Shown here: positions 1-7,421 of the stretch, piece by piece
Layout: each line of letters begins with the position of its first letter
Numbering within the stretch: position 1 is the stretch's first letter
From: an uncultured Clostridia bacterium
Lineage (GTDB): Bacteria > Bacillota > Clostridia > TANB77 > CAG-508
DNA length: 14,760 nucleotides
Assembly: GCA_948528155.1 (NCBI GenBank)
Contig: CAOSZT010000043.1
Location: 1 to 14,760, forward strand
Reading direction: 5' to 3'
Position numbers and translations under genes: made by a program
Notes under the pieces: model-generated
The model's input: only the letters and a program-made list of their open reading frames with translations
Databases searched by the model: none
What the model was told of the DNA's origin: nothing

Positions 1-83
1 TAATTAATACATATATATTATATATTATTTTACCAGTATATTCAAGCTTTTTACAAGGAATTTTAATCATATTACAGAAATCT

Positions 84-1082
84 CTATTTCACTATATATC
101 TTTCTAATCTTTCACCTAGTCTACTTAATAATTCATTTGTGATAGTTTCTGCTGTATTTGCAACATATTCTGCTGTAATTTCTTCTTTCTCTGCAATCAG
201 TGTAACAATATCACCTTGAGCAACATTTTTTATATTAGAAACATCTATAACTAATTGATCCATACAAATTCTACCAATTATCTCTGCATATTCTCCTTTT
301 ATAACTACTTTTGCTTTTTTATTTGATAAATTTCTTGGATACCCATCTGCATATCCAATACAAACCGTTGCAATTTTTTTACGATCATTAGATATAAATG
401 TTCTGCCATAACTTACTGCTTCTCCTTTATTAATTTGTTTTACACTTGTTACTCTTGCTTTTACAGATAACACTAGTTTTAGATTAATTTTTGTATTTGT
501 TTTATCTTTATAATTACTATAAACACCATACATTATTATTCCAGAACGAACATAATCACATTTTAAATCTGGATAATTTAATATTCCATAACTTGCTTGT
601 ATATGGATTTTTCCTGTATCATATCCTAATTTTTTTATTTCTTCTATAAAATTAAAAAAATAGTTTATTTGATTTTTTGTAAAATCTACATCATCACTTT
701 CTAAACTATCTGATACAGAAAGATGGCTAAAAGTTCCCAAAATTTCTATATTATCCATTTGATATATTTTGACCAATTTTTCTATATTTTTATGCCATTC
801 TCCTATTCGATTCATTCCAGTATTTATTTTAATATGTACTTTAATTTTGCTATCTAATTTCATATCATTTATTTTTTTAGCATATTCATAATCTACAATT
901 GTTTGTATCAAATTATATTTTAGAACATATCTTATATCTGAAAAATCTGTATATCCTAAAATTAATATATTTCCTTTTATATCATTTTTCCTTAATATTA
1001 TCCCTTCTGATAATGTTGCTACTGCAAAATCTTCTATTCCCATCTGATTCAATTTTCTTGCTATTTCTATTATTCCATGACC
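84..1082 (-). pseudogene. Truncated alanine/serine racemase (VanT-type C-terminal domain)
   Basis: Remnant of a PLP-dependent racemase of the Alr fold. Seen: the frame is open from the fabK-like stop. Similarity begins at GHG (1082-1074), the end of the usual K-x-N-A-Y-G-H-G motif, so the PLP lysine and everything before it are gone. The remainder looks intact: IKINTGMNRIGE, THL-like FSHLSVSDSLESDD, HIQASYGILNYP, GYADGYPR (catalytic tyrosine region), GRICMDQL and the ending ITNELLSRLGERLERY. The HIQASYG, VSDSL and ITNELLSRLG segments resemble the racemase domain of VanT serine/alanine racemases, which normally follow a membrane domain, more than plain Alr. Single-domain relatives may exist. 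The first possible start is TTG at 1052, with no convincing ribosome site. Without the lysine it should not racemise. It is either a decayed gene or the product of a rearrangement or misassembly at the fabK end. Confidence 0.8.
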
Positions 1083-1091
1083 TATATTATA

Positions 1092-2150
1092 TCACAATTC
1101 ACAAACAAGTTCTTCCATCAAATTATGAACAGAAACAATTTTATTTACTTTACTAACATTACTACCACAAAAAATCAATCCTTCATCAATTTTACCCTTA
1201 ACAGAATTAATCAAAGCTTTAGTGATACAATAAGGACTATTAGCTACATTACACGTTTTAATACAATTATAGCATTTTGCAATTTTACATTTCTCATTTT
1301 CAACTTTTTTTATAAATTGATTTCTAATTGCTCTACCTGGCATTCCTACAGGACTTTTTATAATTTTAATATCTTCTTCTTTAGCTTTAACATAAGCATT
1401 TTTAAACTCTATTGAAGCATCACACTCTTTTGTTGCAACAAATCTAGTTGCCATTTGAACACCACTTGCTCCTAAATCTAAAAACCTCTTTATATCCTTA
1501 GAATCCCATATTCCTCCAGCAGAAACAACTGGAATATTATTACCTGTCTCTTTTTCTACTTCTTTAATATAATCAACAACTTCTATTGTAATATCCTCTA
1601 ATTTAGGCTTAGCTCCTTCTTCTAATTCTTCATTTTTAAATCCTAAATGTCCACCAGCATCTGGACCTTCTATTACAATCATATCAGGTACATAATTATA
1701 TTTTTTTATCCAATGTTTTACTATTAATTTACAACATCTAAGTGATGAAACAATAGGAGCTATCTTTGTATTTGTATTTTTTACAAATTCTGGCAATTCT
1801 TTAGGAATTCCAGCACCTGAAATAATTAAATCTATTTTTTGTTTAACACATTCTTTGACTATATCTGAATAATTTTTTAATGCTACCATTACATTTACAC
1901 CAATAATTTTATTTTCTCCAGCAATTTCTCTAGCCTTTTTAATTTCTTTTCCAATAGTCCTTAAATTTGCTTTATTAGGATTTTGGGCAAAATCTTCTTC
2001 TAAATAGCCAATATCAGCAGTTGATATAATTCCTATACCTCCTTCTTTGCTGACATTTCCCGCTAAATTGTGCATAGAAACTCCTACTCCCATTCCTCCT
2101 TGAATTATTGGATATTTACTTTCTTTGTTTCCAATTTTTAAACCTTTCAA
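1092..2150 (-). CDS. fabK: FabK-like FMN enoyl-ACP reductase / nitronate monooxygenase family
   Basis: A 352-residue TIM-barrel flavoprotein of the FabK/2-nitropropane dioxygenase family. In this operon it is probably a second enoyl-ACP reductase, using FMN and NAD(P)H for the last step of the elongation cycle. Seen: N-terminal PIIQGGMGVGVS, SGAGIP, EGPDAGGHLG (residues 161-170, conserved His168), VVSAGGI (208-214) and GVQMATRF (230-237), all FMN/phosphate-binding positions of the family. Residues 288-308 hold five cysteines spaced C-X4-C-X2-C-X3-C-X7-C, absent from classical pneumococcal FabK as I know it. The start is TTG at 2150, five bases after AGAGGTG; no ATG fits. It lies 27 nt after fabI, so it is co-transcribed. 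The family is certain. True FabK activity is inferred from context; a nitronate monooxygenase or another oxidoreductase remains possible. Confidence 0.75.
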   Translation of the reverse strand: MKGLKIGNKESKYPIIQGGMGVGVSMHNLAGNVSKEGGIGIISTADIGYLEEDFAQNPNKANLRTIGKEIKKAREIAGENKIIGVNVMVALKNYSDIVKECVKQKIDLIISGAGIPKELPEFVKNTNTKIAPIVSSLRCCKLIVKHWIKKYNYVPDMIVIEGPDAGGHLGFKNEELEEGAKPKLEDITIEVVDYIKEVEKETGNNIPVVSAGGIWDSKDIKRFLDLGASGVQMATRFVATKECDASIEFKNAYVKAKEEDIKIIKSPVGMPGRAIRNQFIKKVENEKCKIAKCYNCIKTCNVANSPYCITKALINSVKGKIDEGLIFCGSNVSKVNKIVSVHNLMEELVCEL

Positions 2151-2177
2151 AATAACACCTCTTTCTTTTGTTATAGT

Positions 2178-2951
2178 TTAAACCCCCATTATATTATAAC
2201 CACTATCTGCATATATAATCTGACCTGTTATACTATCTGACATATAACTTAATAAAAATGTTGCAACATTTCCAACTTGTGTTGTAGTAACATTTCTATG
2301 TAATGGAGCTTTTTCTTCAACAACAGTTAAAATAGTTGAAAAATCTTTAATTCCTTTTGCTGATAATGTTTTAATAGGTCCTGCTGAAATAGCATTAACC
2401 CTTATACCTTCTTTTCCTAAATTTTCAGCTAAATATCTAACACTTGCCTCTAAGGCTGCCTTTGCAACTCCCATAACATTATAGCCCTCTAAAACTTTTG
2501 TTGATCCATGATATGTTAAAGTAACTAAATTAGCATTTTCATTTAACATATCTAACTCTTTTGCAATTCTTGCAGTAAGTACAAATGAATAACTACTAAC
2601 ATCAACAGCATGAGCATATCCTTCTTTACTTGTATTTATAAAATCATTATGCAAATCTTCTGTATTAGCATGTGCAATAGCATGAACTATTCCATCTACT
2701 TTTCCATTTTCTTCTTTAATTTTTAAAAATGTTTCTCTTACTATTTCATCTTCTGAAGCTCCATTTAATACATATGCTTTACTTCCTTTAAATTCTGAAA
2801 TTAATTCTTCTATTTTATCCTTATTTTCTTCTCCCATATATGTAAATATTAATTTTGCACCATTTTCATATGCTGATTTTGCAATTCCAAATGCAATACT
2901 CCATTTATTTCTTATTCCCATTATTAGTATTTTTTTATCTTTTAATAACAT
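2178..2951 (-). CDS. fabI: Enoyl-[ACP] reductase (NADH), FabI
   Basis: A short-chain dehydrogenase of the FabI type that reduces trans-2-enoyl-ACP to acyl-ACP in the cytosol; it is the triclosan target in many bacteria. Seen: 257 residues, the usual FabI length. It has the divergent FabI nucleotide motif MGIRNKWSIAFGIA in place of TGxxxGIG. AIAHAN at 91-96 matches the cofactor loop. TLTYHGSTKVLEGYNVMGVAK carries the two conserved tyrosines (Tyr147, Tyr157) and Lys164 of the Y-X6-K catalytic set. NAISAGPIKTLSAKGI is the substrate-loop region and GQIIYADSGYNIMG is the C-terminus. The ATG at 2951 follows GAAAGG by 8 nt. It lies 75 nt after accA. A FabK-type reductase follows immediately, so the cluster appears to have two non-homologous enoyl reductases. 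Confidence 0.93.
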   Translation of the reverse strand: MLLKDKKILIMGIRNKWSIAFGIAKSAYENGAKLIFTYMGEENKDKIEELISEFKGSKAYVLNGASEDEIVRETFLKIKEENGKVDGIVHAIAHANTEDLHNDFINTSKEGYAHAVDVSSYSFVLTARIAKELDMLNENANLVTLTYHGSTKVLEGYNVMGVAKAALEASVRYLAENLGKEGIRVNAISAGPIKTLSAKGIKDFSTILTVVEEKAPLHRNVTTTQVGNVATFLLSYMSDSITGQIIYADSGYNIMGV

Positions 2952-3026
2952 ATTATCATCCTTTCTTTTTTGTTAGAGTACAACTCAGTTGCCGATTTTT
3001 AATTTTTCCTATTTTATTAAATTTTA

Positions 3027-3866
3027 CTATTTAACTATTTTATATTCTCCCATATTTCTAAACTTAGTATATCTGTCTTCAAAAATCTCCTCTGCATTTA
3101 GTTTTTTTAGTTCACCAATAGTATTCATAATTTCATTTTTCAAGGAAATTACAACTTTGTAAAAATCATTTTCATTATTCATATCAGTATTACTTATATT
3201 TTCTAAAAAAGGCTCTTCAATTATTTTATCAATAACTTTCAAATCATATAAATCTTCAGCAGTAAGTTTCATTTTTTCAGCAGCTTCTTTATATCTTGAA
3301 GAATCTTTCCATAAGATACTACTATAACCTTCTGGCGACAAAATAGAATAAATTGCATTTTCTAGCATAAACACTCTATTTGCAACACCTATTGCTAAAG
3401 CACCTCCACTAGAGCCTTCTCCAATTATAATTGCAATAACTGGAACTTTCAATTTTGACATTTCAAACATAGATTTTGCAATAGCTTCACCTTGTCCTCT
3501 TTCTTCTGCACCAATTCCTGGATATGCACCTTTTGTGTCTATAAAAGTTATTACTGGTCTATTAAATTTTTCAGCTTGTTTCATAAATCTAATAGCTTTT
3601 CTGTAACTTTCTGGGTTTGGCATACCAAAATTTCTATCAATATTTTCTTTTGTGCTTCTTCCTTTTTGTTCTGCAATAACTGTAAAGTTCTGATTATTTA
3701 GCTTTGCTAAACCACATACTATCGATTTATCATCTTTAAAGTTTCTATCACCATGTAATTCAATAAAGCTATCAAAAATGTTCTCTATGTAATCAAGAGA
3801 AGTTTTCCTTTTTGGACTTCTTGCTATTTCTACTTTTTCCCAAGCTGACAGTTTTTTATTTTCCAT
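3027..3866 (-). CDS. accA: Acetyl-CoA carboxylase carboxyltransferase subunit alpha
   Basis: Alpha subunit of the carboxyltransferase half of acetyl-CoA carboxylase. With AccD it moves the carboxyl group from biotin on AccB to acetyl-CoA, giving malonyl-CoA. Seen: a crotonase-type fold with AWEKVEIARSPKRKTSLDYI near the N-terminus, FIELHGDRNFKDD, GMPNPESYRKAIRFMKQAEKF, then TFIDTKGAYPGIGAEERGQGEAIA and IGEGSSGGALAIGVANRV, the oxyanion and CoA-binding core, followed by SILSPEGYSSILWKD. At 279 residues it matches the shorter Firmicute form rather than the roughly 319-residue E. coli form. I chose the ATG at 3866 because AAAGGA sits 8 nt before it; the in-frame TTG at 3875 touches that ribosome site. 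The gap from accD is 17 nt, so the two subunits are co-transcribed. Confidence 0.93.
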   Translation of the reverse strand: MENKKLSAWEKVEIARSPKRKTSLDYIENIFDSFIELHGDRNFKDDKSIVCGLAKLNNQNFTVIAEQKGRSTKENIDRNFGMPNPESYRKAIRFMKQAEKFNRPVITFIDTKGAYPGIGAEERGQGEAIAKSMFEMSKLKVPVIAIIIGEGSSGGALAIGVANRVFMLENAIYSILSPEGYSSILWKDSSRYKEAAEKMKLTAEDLYDLKVIDKIIEEPFLENISNTDMNNENDFYKVVISLKNEIMNTIGELKKLNAEEIFEDRYTKFRNMGEYKIVK

Positions 3867-3883
3867 TTTTATCAATCCTTTTA

Positions 3884-4723
3884 TTAATTTTTATGAAATT
3901 GTATCAAATCAAAAATACACTTTTTTAAATCTTTTCTTTCAACAATCTTATCAATAAAACCATGCTCTAACAAGAATTCTGCTGTTTGGAATCCTTCTGG
4001 CAAAGACTCACCTATTGTCTGCTCAATAACTCTCTGACCTGCAAAACCAATCATAGCATTAGGCTCTGCCAAAATAACATCACCTAGACTTGCAAACGAA
4101 GCTGTAACCCCACCATAAGTTGGATCAGTTAAAACTGATATATATAACAAACCAGCTTCATCTAATTTTGTAAGAGCTGCTGTAGTTTTAGCCATTTGCA
4201 TTAATGAAATAATACCTTCTTGCATTCTAGCACCACCAGAAACTGAAAATATAATAAGTGGCAATTTTAATTTTATAGCTTGTTCTATTGCATAAGTAAT
4301 TTTCTCACCAACAACAATTCCCATACTACCCATCAAAAAACCACTATCCATTATACAAATAACAACATCTTCACCACTTATCTTACCTGTACCACACGCA
4401 ACTGCTTCCTCAAGTTTAGTTTTTTCTCTAAGTAATTTCAACTTTTTAGGATAATCTTCTAAATTTAATGGATTAGTCGTTTCAATATTTATATCAAATT
4501 TTTTATATGTACCATCATCAATTATAAGATCCAACCTTCTATTAATATGCATTCTAAAATAATGACCACAATTAGGACAAATATTCAAATTTTCCCTTAT
4601 AGTATCTTTATATAAGATTTCTTTACATTTCTCACACTTCACCCATTTCCCAACTGGGATATCTATTTTAGAATTTTTATTATATTGTGGAAGGTCTCTT
4701 TTCTTTATCTTATCAACAATCAT
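3884..4723 (-). CDS. accD: Acetyl-CoA carboxylase carboxyltransferase subunit beta
   Basis: Zinc-binding beta subunit of the carboxyltransferase, the partner of AccA. Seen: an N-terminal four-cysteine zinc ribbon, Cys30-X2-Cys33-X15-Cys49-X2-Cys52 counted from the chosen ATG. The crotonase-fold core includes FDINIETTNPLNLEDYPKKL, GTGKISGEDVVICIMDSGFLMGSMG, FSVSGGARMQEGIISLMQMAKT and LTDPTYGGVTASFASLGDVILAEPNAMIGFAGQRVIEQT, all typical of AccD. The length of 279 residues is normal. The start is the ATG at 4723, eight nt or so after the GGAGG run; the TTG at 4735 lies inside that ribosome site and is rejected. It sits 82 nt downstream of accC. That spacer contains only AT-rich sequence and a small TATCC-TTT-GGATA hairpin at 4774-4786. 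Confidence 0.94.
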   Translation of the reverse strand: MIVDKIKKRDLPQYNKNSKIDIPVGKWVKCEKCKEILYKDTIRENLNICPNCGHYFRMHINRRLDLIIDDGTYKKFDINIETTNPLNLEDYPKKLKLLREKTKLEEAVACGTGKISGEDVVICIMDSGFLMGSMGIVVGEKITYAIEQAIKLKLPLIIFSVSGGARMQEGIISLMQMAKTTAALTKLDEAGLLYISVLTDPTYGGVTASFASLGDVILAEPNAMIGFAGQRVIEQTIGESLPEGFQTAEFLLEHGFIDKIVERKDLKKCIFDLIQFHKN

Positions 4724-4805
4724 TTTTACCTCCAACTCCTTCTATATTATATTTTTCTAAAATCATATATATATATCCTTTGGATAAGCCCATTTTATCA
4801 AAAAA

Positions 4806-6152
4806 CTAAACATCCCTCAAAATTTCACTTTCCACAAAAGAAGTATCAAAATTCCCCCTAATAAAATTAGGATTTCTAATAATTTCAAGTAAAAAATCCT
4901 GATTTGTCTGAATTCCATCAATAACAAGCTCCTCTAAAGATCTTCTCATTTTACTAATAGCCTCATTTCTATTAACACCAAAAGTAATAATTTTAGCAAT
5001 CATAGAATCATAATTAGAAGGAATAATGTAGCCATCATAAATAGCAGTATCAATTCTAACACCATTACCACCTGGAAAATGCAAACCTTCAATCTTTCCT
5101 GGACTTGGCATAAAATTTTTACTTGGATTTTCAGCATTAATTCTACACTCAATAGAATGACCTTTAAACTCAATATCCTTTTGTTTAAACCTTAAACATT
5201 CACCACCAGCAATTTTTATCTGTTCTTTAACAATATCAATACCTGTTCTCATTTCTGTAATAGGATGTTCTACTTGAATTCTAGTATTCATCTCCATAAA
5301 ATAAAAATTCTTGTCTTTATCAACCAAAAACTCAACAGTGCCACAACTTGTATATCCAGCAATTTTAGTAGCCTTAACTGCAGCAACCCCCATTTTATTT
5401 CTTATTTTTTCATCAATTGCAGTTGATGGTGTTTCCTCTATTATCTTTTGATGATTTCTTTGTATTGTGCAATCTCTTTCTCCTAAATGAACTACATTTC
5501 CATGCTCATCAGCTAAAACTTGAATTTCAATATGTCTTGGATTTTGTATAAACTTCTCTATATAAATTTCATCATCATTAAAAGAATTTTTTGCTTCCTG
5601 TTTTACTAAATTGTAAGCCCTTTCAATTTCTTCTGAATTATAAACAACTCTAATACCTTTTCCACCACCACCAGCAGCAGCTTTTAAAATTACAGGATAA
5701 GCAATTTCATCTGCTATTTGTTTTACATCTTTTAAACCTTTAACACTTCCATTTGAGCCTGGAATAACAGGAACACCAGCATTTTTCATCATTTCTTTAG
5801 CATTAGATTTATTTCCCAATAAATCTATTACATCTGATTTAGGTCCTATAAATTTTATATTTGACTCTTCACATATCTTTGCAAATCCAGAATTTTCAGA
5901 TAAAAAACCAAAACCTGGGTGAATACTATCAGCCTTTGTAATATATGCTGCCTCTATTATATTTTTTATATTTAGATAACTTTTTGTAGGCATTGCTGGT
6001 CCTATACAAATTGCTTCGTCTGCTAAACGTGTATGTAAAGCATCTTTGTCTACTTCTGAATATATTGCTACTGTTTTTATATTCATTTCTTTACATGCTC
6101 TTATTATTCGTACTGCTATTTCTCCACGATTTGCAATTAATATTTTATTCAT
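4806..6152 (-). CDS. accC: Acetyl-CoA carboxylase, biotin carboxylase subunit
   Basis: ATP-grasp enzyme that carboxylates the biotin on AccB using bicarbonate and ATP, the first half-reaction of malonyl-CoA synthesis. Seen: 448 residues, the standard length. The N-terminal domain begins KILIANRGEIAVRIIRACKEM, followed by HPGFGFLSEN. The ATP lid has AAAGGGGKGIRVV. The B-domain exit has IEIQVLADEHGNVVHLGERDCTIQRNHQKIIEE, and the metal and active-site segment is FLVDKDKNFYFMEMNTRIQVEHPITE. HSIECRINAENP and PGGNGVRIDT complete the C-terminal domain. The ATG at 6152 follows a purine-rich AGGGGTGG site. It begins 19 nt after fabZ, which matches the clostridial order accB-fabZ-accC-accD-accA. Nothing is missing or odd. 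Confidence 0.96.
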   Translation of the reverse strand: MNKILIANRGEIAVRIIRACKEMNIKTVAIYSEVDKDALHTRLADEAICIGPAMPTKSYLNIKNIIEAAYITKADSIHPGFGFLSENSGFAKICEESNIKFIGPKSDVIDLLGNKSNAKEMMKNAGVPVIPGSNGSVKGLKDVKQIADEIAYPVILKAAAGGGGKGIRVVYNSEEIERAYNLVKQEAKNSFNDDEIYIEKFIQNPRHIEIQVLADEHGNVVHLGERDCTIQRNHQKIIEETPSTAIDEKIRNKMGVAAVKATKIAGYTSCGTVEFLVDKDKNFYFMEMNTRIQVEHPITEMRTGIDIVKEQIKIAGGECLRFKQKDIEFKGHSIECRINAENPSKNFMPSPGKIEGLHFPGGNGVRIDTAIYDGYIIPSNYDSMIAKIITFGVNRNEAISKMRRSLEELVIDGIQTNQDFLLEIIRNPNFIRGNFDTSFVESEILRDV

Positions 6153-6171
6153 AAATTACCACCCCTGACTT

Positions 6172-6597
6172 CTATCCTACTATTGCAAAAGTAAGTTGAC
6201 CTTTTGCAGCTACTTTCCCATCTACTGTTGCAATAGCTTCTCCAACACCTATTGGACCTTTTCTTTTTATAATTTTTACTTCTAATTTTAGCCTATCTCC
6301 TGGAATAACCATTTTTTTAAATTTCATTTTGTCTATTCCACCAAATAAAGCATTTTTCCCTTTATTTTCTTCCATTGACAATATTGCTACTGCTCCTGTT
6401 TGTGCTAAACTTTCTGCTATTAATACTCCTGGCATTATGGGATTTCCTGGAAAGTGCCCTTTAAAGTACCACTCACTTTCTTCTACATTTTTGTATGCTA
6501 TTGCACTTTCTCCTGGTGTATTTTCCTCTACTTCATCTATCATTAGAAATGGCTCTCGTTGTGGTATTATTTGTTTTATTTGTTCTTTATTTAACAT
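6172..6597 (-). CDS. fabZ: 3-hydroxyacyl-[ACP] dehydratase FabZ
   Basis: Hot-dog-fold dehydratase that converts 3-hydroxyacyl-ACP to trans-2-enoyl-ACP in each elongation round. Seen: IPQREPFLMIDEVEE near the N-terminus, then GHFPGNPIMPGVLIAESLAQTGA with catalytic His48 and Glu62 (from the chosen start), and a C-terminal KFKKMVIPGDRLKLEVKIIKRKGPIG strand region. The length of 141 residues is normal. The ATG at 6597 is preferred because TGAGGAG lies 7-8 nt upstream; the in-frame ATG at 6612 overlaps that ribosome site. A plus-strand small gene separates it from accB. Transcription from accB must therefore read antisense through about 340 nt, or fabZ needs its own promoter, and none is clear. 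Confidence 0.94.
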   Translation of the reverse strand: MLNKEQIKQIIPQREPFLMIDEVEENTPGESAIAYKNVEESEWYFKGHFPGNPIMPGVLIAESLAQTGAVAILSMEENKGKNALFGGIDKMKFKKMVIPGDRLKLEVKIIKRKGPIGVGEAIATVDGKVAAKGQLTFAIVG

Positions 6598-6637
6598 TTT
6601 AATTCTCCTCATTTATGTTTAAATTACTTTTTAATAA

Positions 6638-6666
6638 TTGAAATTTTATGTTAATTATGTTATAAT
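6638..6666 (+). promoter_or_regulatory. Sigma-A-type promoter for the 58-residue plus-strand gene
   Basis: TTGAAA at 6638-6643, a 17-bp spacer, and TATAAT at 6661-6666 preceded by TG one base away (extended -10). This is close to consensus and faces away from fabZ. It would start transcription near 6673, about 64 nt before the ATG at 6737. Confidence 0.75.
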
Positions 6667-6688
6667 ATATTTAAGAAATTTTTTATTA

Positions 6689-6729
6689 ACCTCGTAACTA
6701 AATTTTTTAGTTGCACCACCATTGGAGGT
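6689..6729 (+). promoter_or_regulatory. Leader hairpin that can sequester the ribosome site
   Basis: AACTAAA (6696-6702) pairs with TTTAGTT (6706-6712), and G6694-C6714 extends the stem. Directly 5' of it, ACCTC (6689-6693) is complementary to GAGGT (6725-6729), the Shine-Dalgarno region of the downstream gene. The pairing is seen by eye; a regulatory role is inference. The same palindrome could instead be a protein operator. Confidence 0.4.
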
Positions 6730-6736
6730 ATTTTAT

Positions 6737-6913
6737 ATGTTAGTGGGATACAATTTTTTTGTTGTTTATGAAATTATTGAAAAAAACAAACCTGTTAGCT
6801 CTAGTATGGGCAACCTCTTTACCAAAAGCATTAGTAAGTCAGCTATTATAAGTGCTTTGGCAACAAAGCTTAATGTCGATGTAATAATATTAAGCTTAAA
6901 AAATACTTTTTAG
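6737..6913 (+). CDS. Small hypothetical protein (58 residues), antisense to the operon
   Basis: I do not recognise this protein with confidence. Seen: an ATG at 6737, 8 nt after GGAGG, behind a near-consensus promoter and ahead of a terminator, so it is a complete one-gene unit. The translation starts MLVGYNFFVVYEIIEKNKP, has a central SSSMGNLF, then KSAIISALATKLNVDVIILSLKN. The pattern suggests a first beta strand, a glycine turn, one helix and a final hydrophobic strand. That layout loosely recalls small beta-alpha-beta proteins of phages and mobile elements, a weak resemblance only. There is no signal peptide, and the hydrophobic runs are too short and interrupted for a clear membrane span. 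It lies between accB and fabZ on the opposite strand, so its transcript is antisense to any accB-fabZ read-through. A TTG at 6722 overlaps the ribosome site and is rejected. Confidence 0.65.
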   Translation: MLVGYNFFVVYEIIEKNKPVSSSMGNLFTKSISKSAIISALATKLNVDVIILSLKNTF

Positions 6914-6919
6914 TAAAGT

Positions 6920-6950
6920 AGCCCGCCTCCCTGGGGGCTTTTTATTTTAT
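6920..6950 (+). terminator. Rho-independent terminator after the 58-residue gene
   Basis: AGCCC (6920-6924) pairs with GGGCT (6935-6939), with further CC/GG pairing inside, followed by TTTTTATTTTAT. It is one of the few GC-rich spots in the window. It ends the plus-strand gene and overlaps the stop codon of accB (6942-6944). On the minus strand no T-run follows the stem, so it should act mainly in the plus direction. Confidence 0.85.
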
Positions 6951-7418
6951 TCTAAACAATGGTGTACCATACTCAACACAATCCCCATCATTAACAAAAA
7001 TCTCTGCAATCTTTCCTGCAAACTCTGACTCTATCTCATTCATCAACTTCATAGCTTCAACAATGCAAAGAGTATCGCCAACCTTCACATCTTTTCCAAC
7101 CTCAACAAAAGGCTCAGAAGTAGGAGAAGGTTTAATATAAAAAGTTCCAACCATAGGAGATTTAACAACATTTCCGCAATCTTGCTCAACATCTGTACTT
7201 AAAGTTGTATCATCATTTGCTTTGGTAGTATTCAAACTATTAGCACTACAATAATCACTTTCAATTAATTTAGTATCAGTCGAATTGATTACAACAGTTT
7301 CCTGTTTTATCTCTTTTTTCATACTAATTTTAGTACCATCTGGAAAATCAATATCAATAGAAGTTAATTTTGAATTTCCCATGTCATCCATTAATTTCTT
7401 TATTTTTTCGTATTCCAT
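6942..7418 (-). CDS. accB: Biotin carboxyl carrier protein of acetyl-CoA carboxylase
   Basis: Carrier protein whose biotin shuttles CO2 between AccC and AccA/AccD. Seen: 158 residues. The N-terminal segment (1-40) begins MEYEKIKKLMDDMGNSKLTSIDI, followed by a low-complexity Ser/Thr/Asp/Asn linker (about 44-82). The biotinyl domain has SPMVGTFY, the protruding-thumb segment PSPTSEPFVEVG, and VEAMKLMNEIES with biotin-accepting Lys124. The ATG at 7418 comes 3 nt after the fabF stop. Its ribosome site is the GAGGAGGAG that encodes the last three glutamates of FabF, so the two genes are probably translationally coupled. The biotin ligase encoded at 12290-12850 is the likely modifying enzyme. Confidence 0.95.
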   Translation of the reverse strand: MEYEKIKKLMDDMGNSKLTSIDIDFPDGTKISMKKEIKQETVVINSTDTKLIESDYCSANSLNTTKANDDTTLSTDVEQDCGNVVKSPMVGTFYIKPSPTSEPFVEVGKDVKVGDTLCIVEAMKLMNEIESEFAGKIAEIFVNDGDCVEYGTPLFRIK

Positions 7419-7421
7419 AAA

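Noticed and set aside
84..1052. Intact alanine racemase starting at TTG 1052
   Set aside because: The conserved GHG and following residues continue upstream of that TTG, there is no clear ribosome site, and the PLP-lysine segment is absent, so it is a truncated gene.
4774..4786. TATCC-TTT-GGATA hairpin between accC and accD as a terminator
   Set aside because: The 5-bp A/T-rich stem has a 3-nt loop and no T-run after it on the minus strand; it is unlikely to stop transcription inside the acc genes.
6329..6622. 97-residue plus-strand frame opposite fabZ
   Set aside because: It is a shadow of fabZ, whose motifs and ribosome site are clear; the frame has no family features.
6670..6735. T-box or other known riboswitch before the 58-residue gene
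   Set aside because: It is too short, has no T-box or other recognised core motif, and has no terminator in the leader; only a local hairpin is supported.
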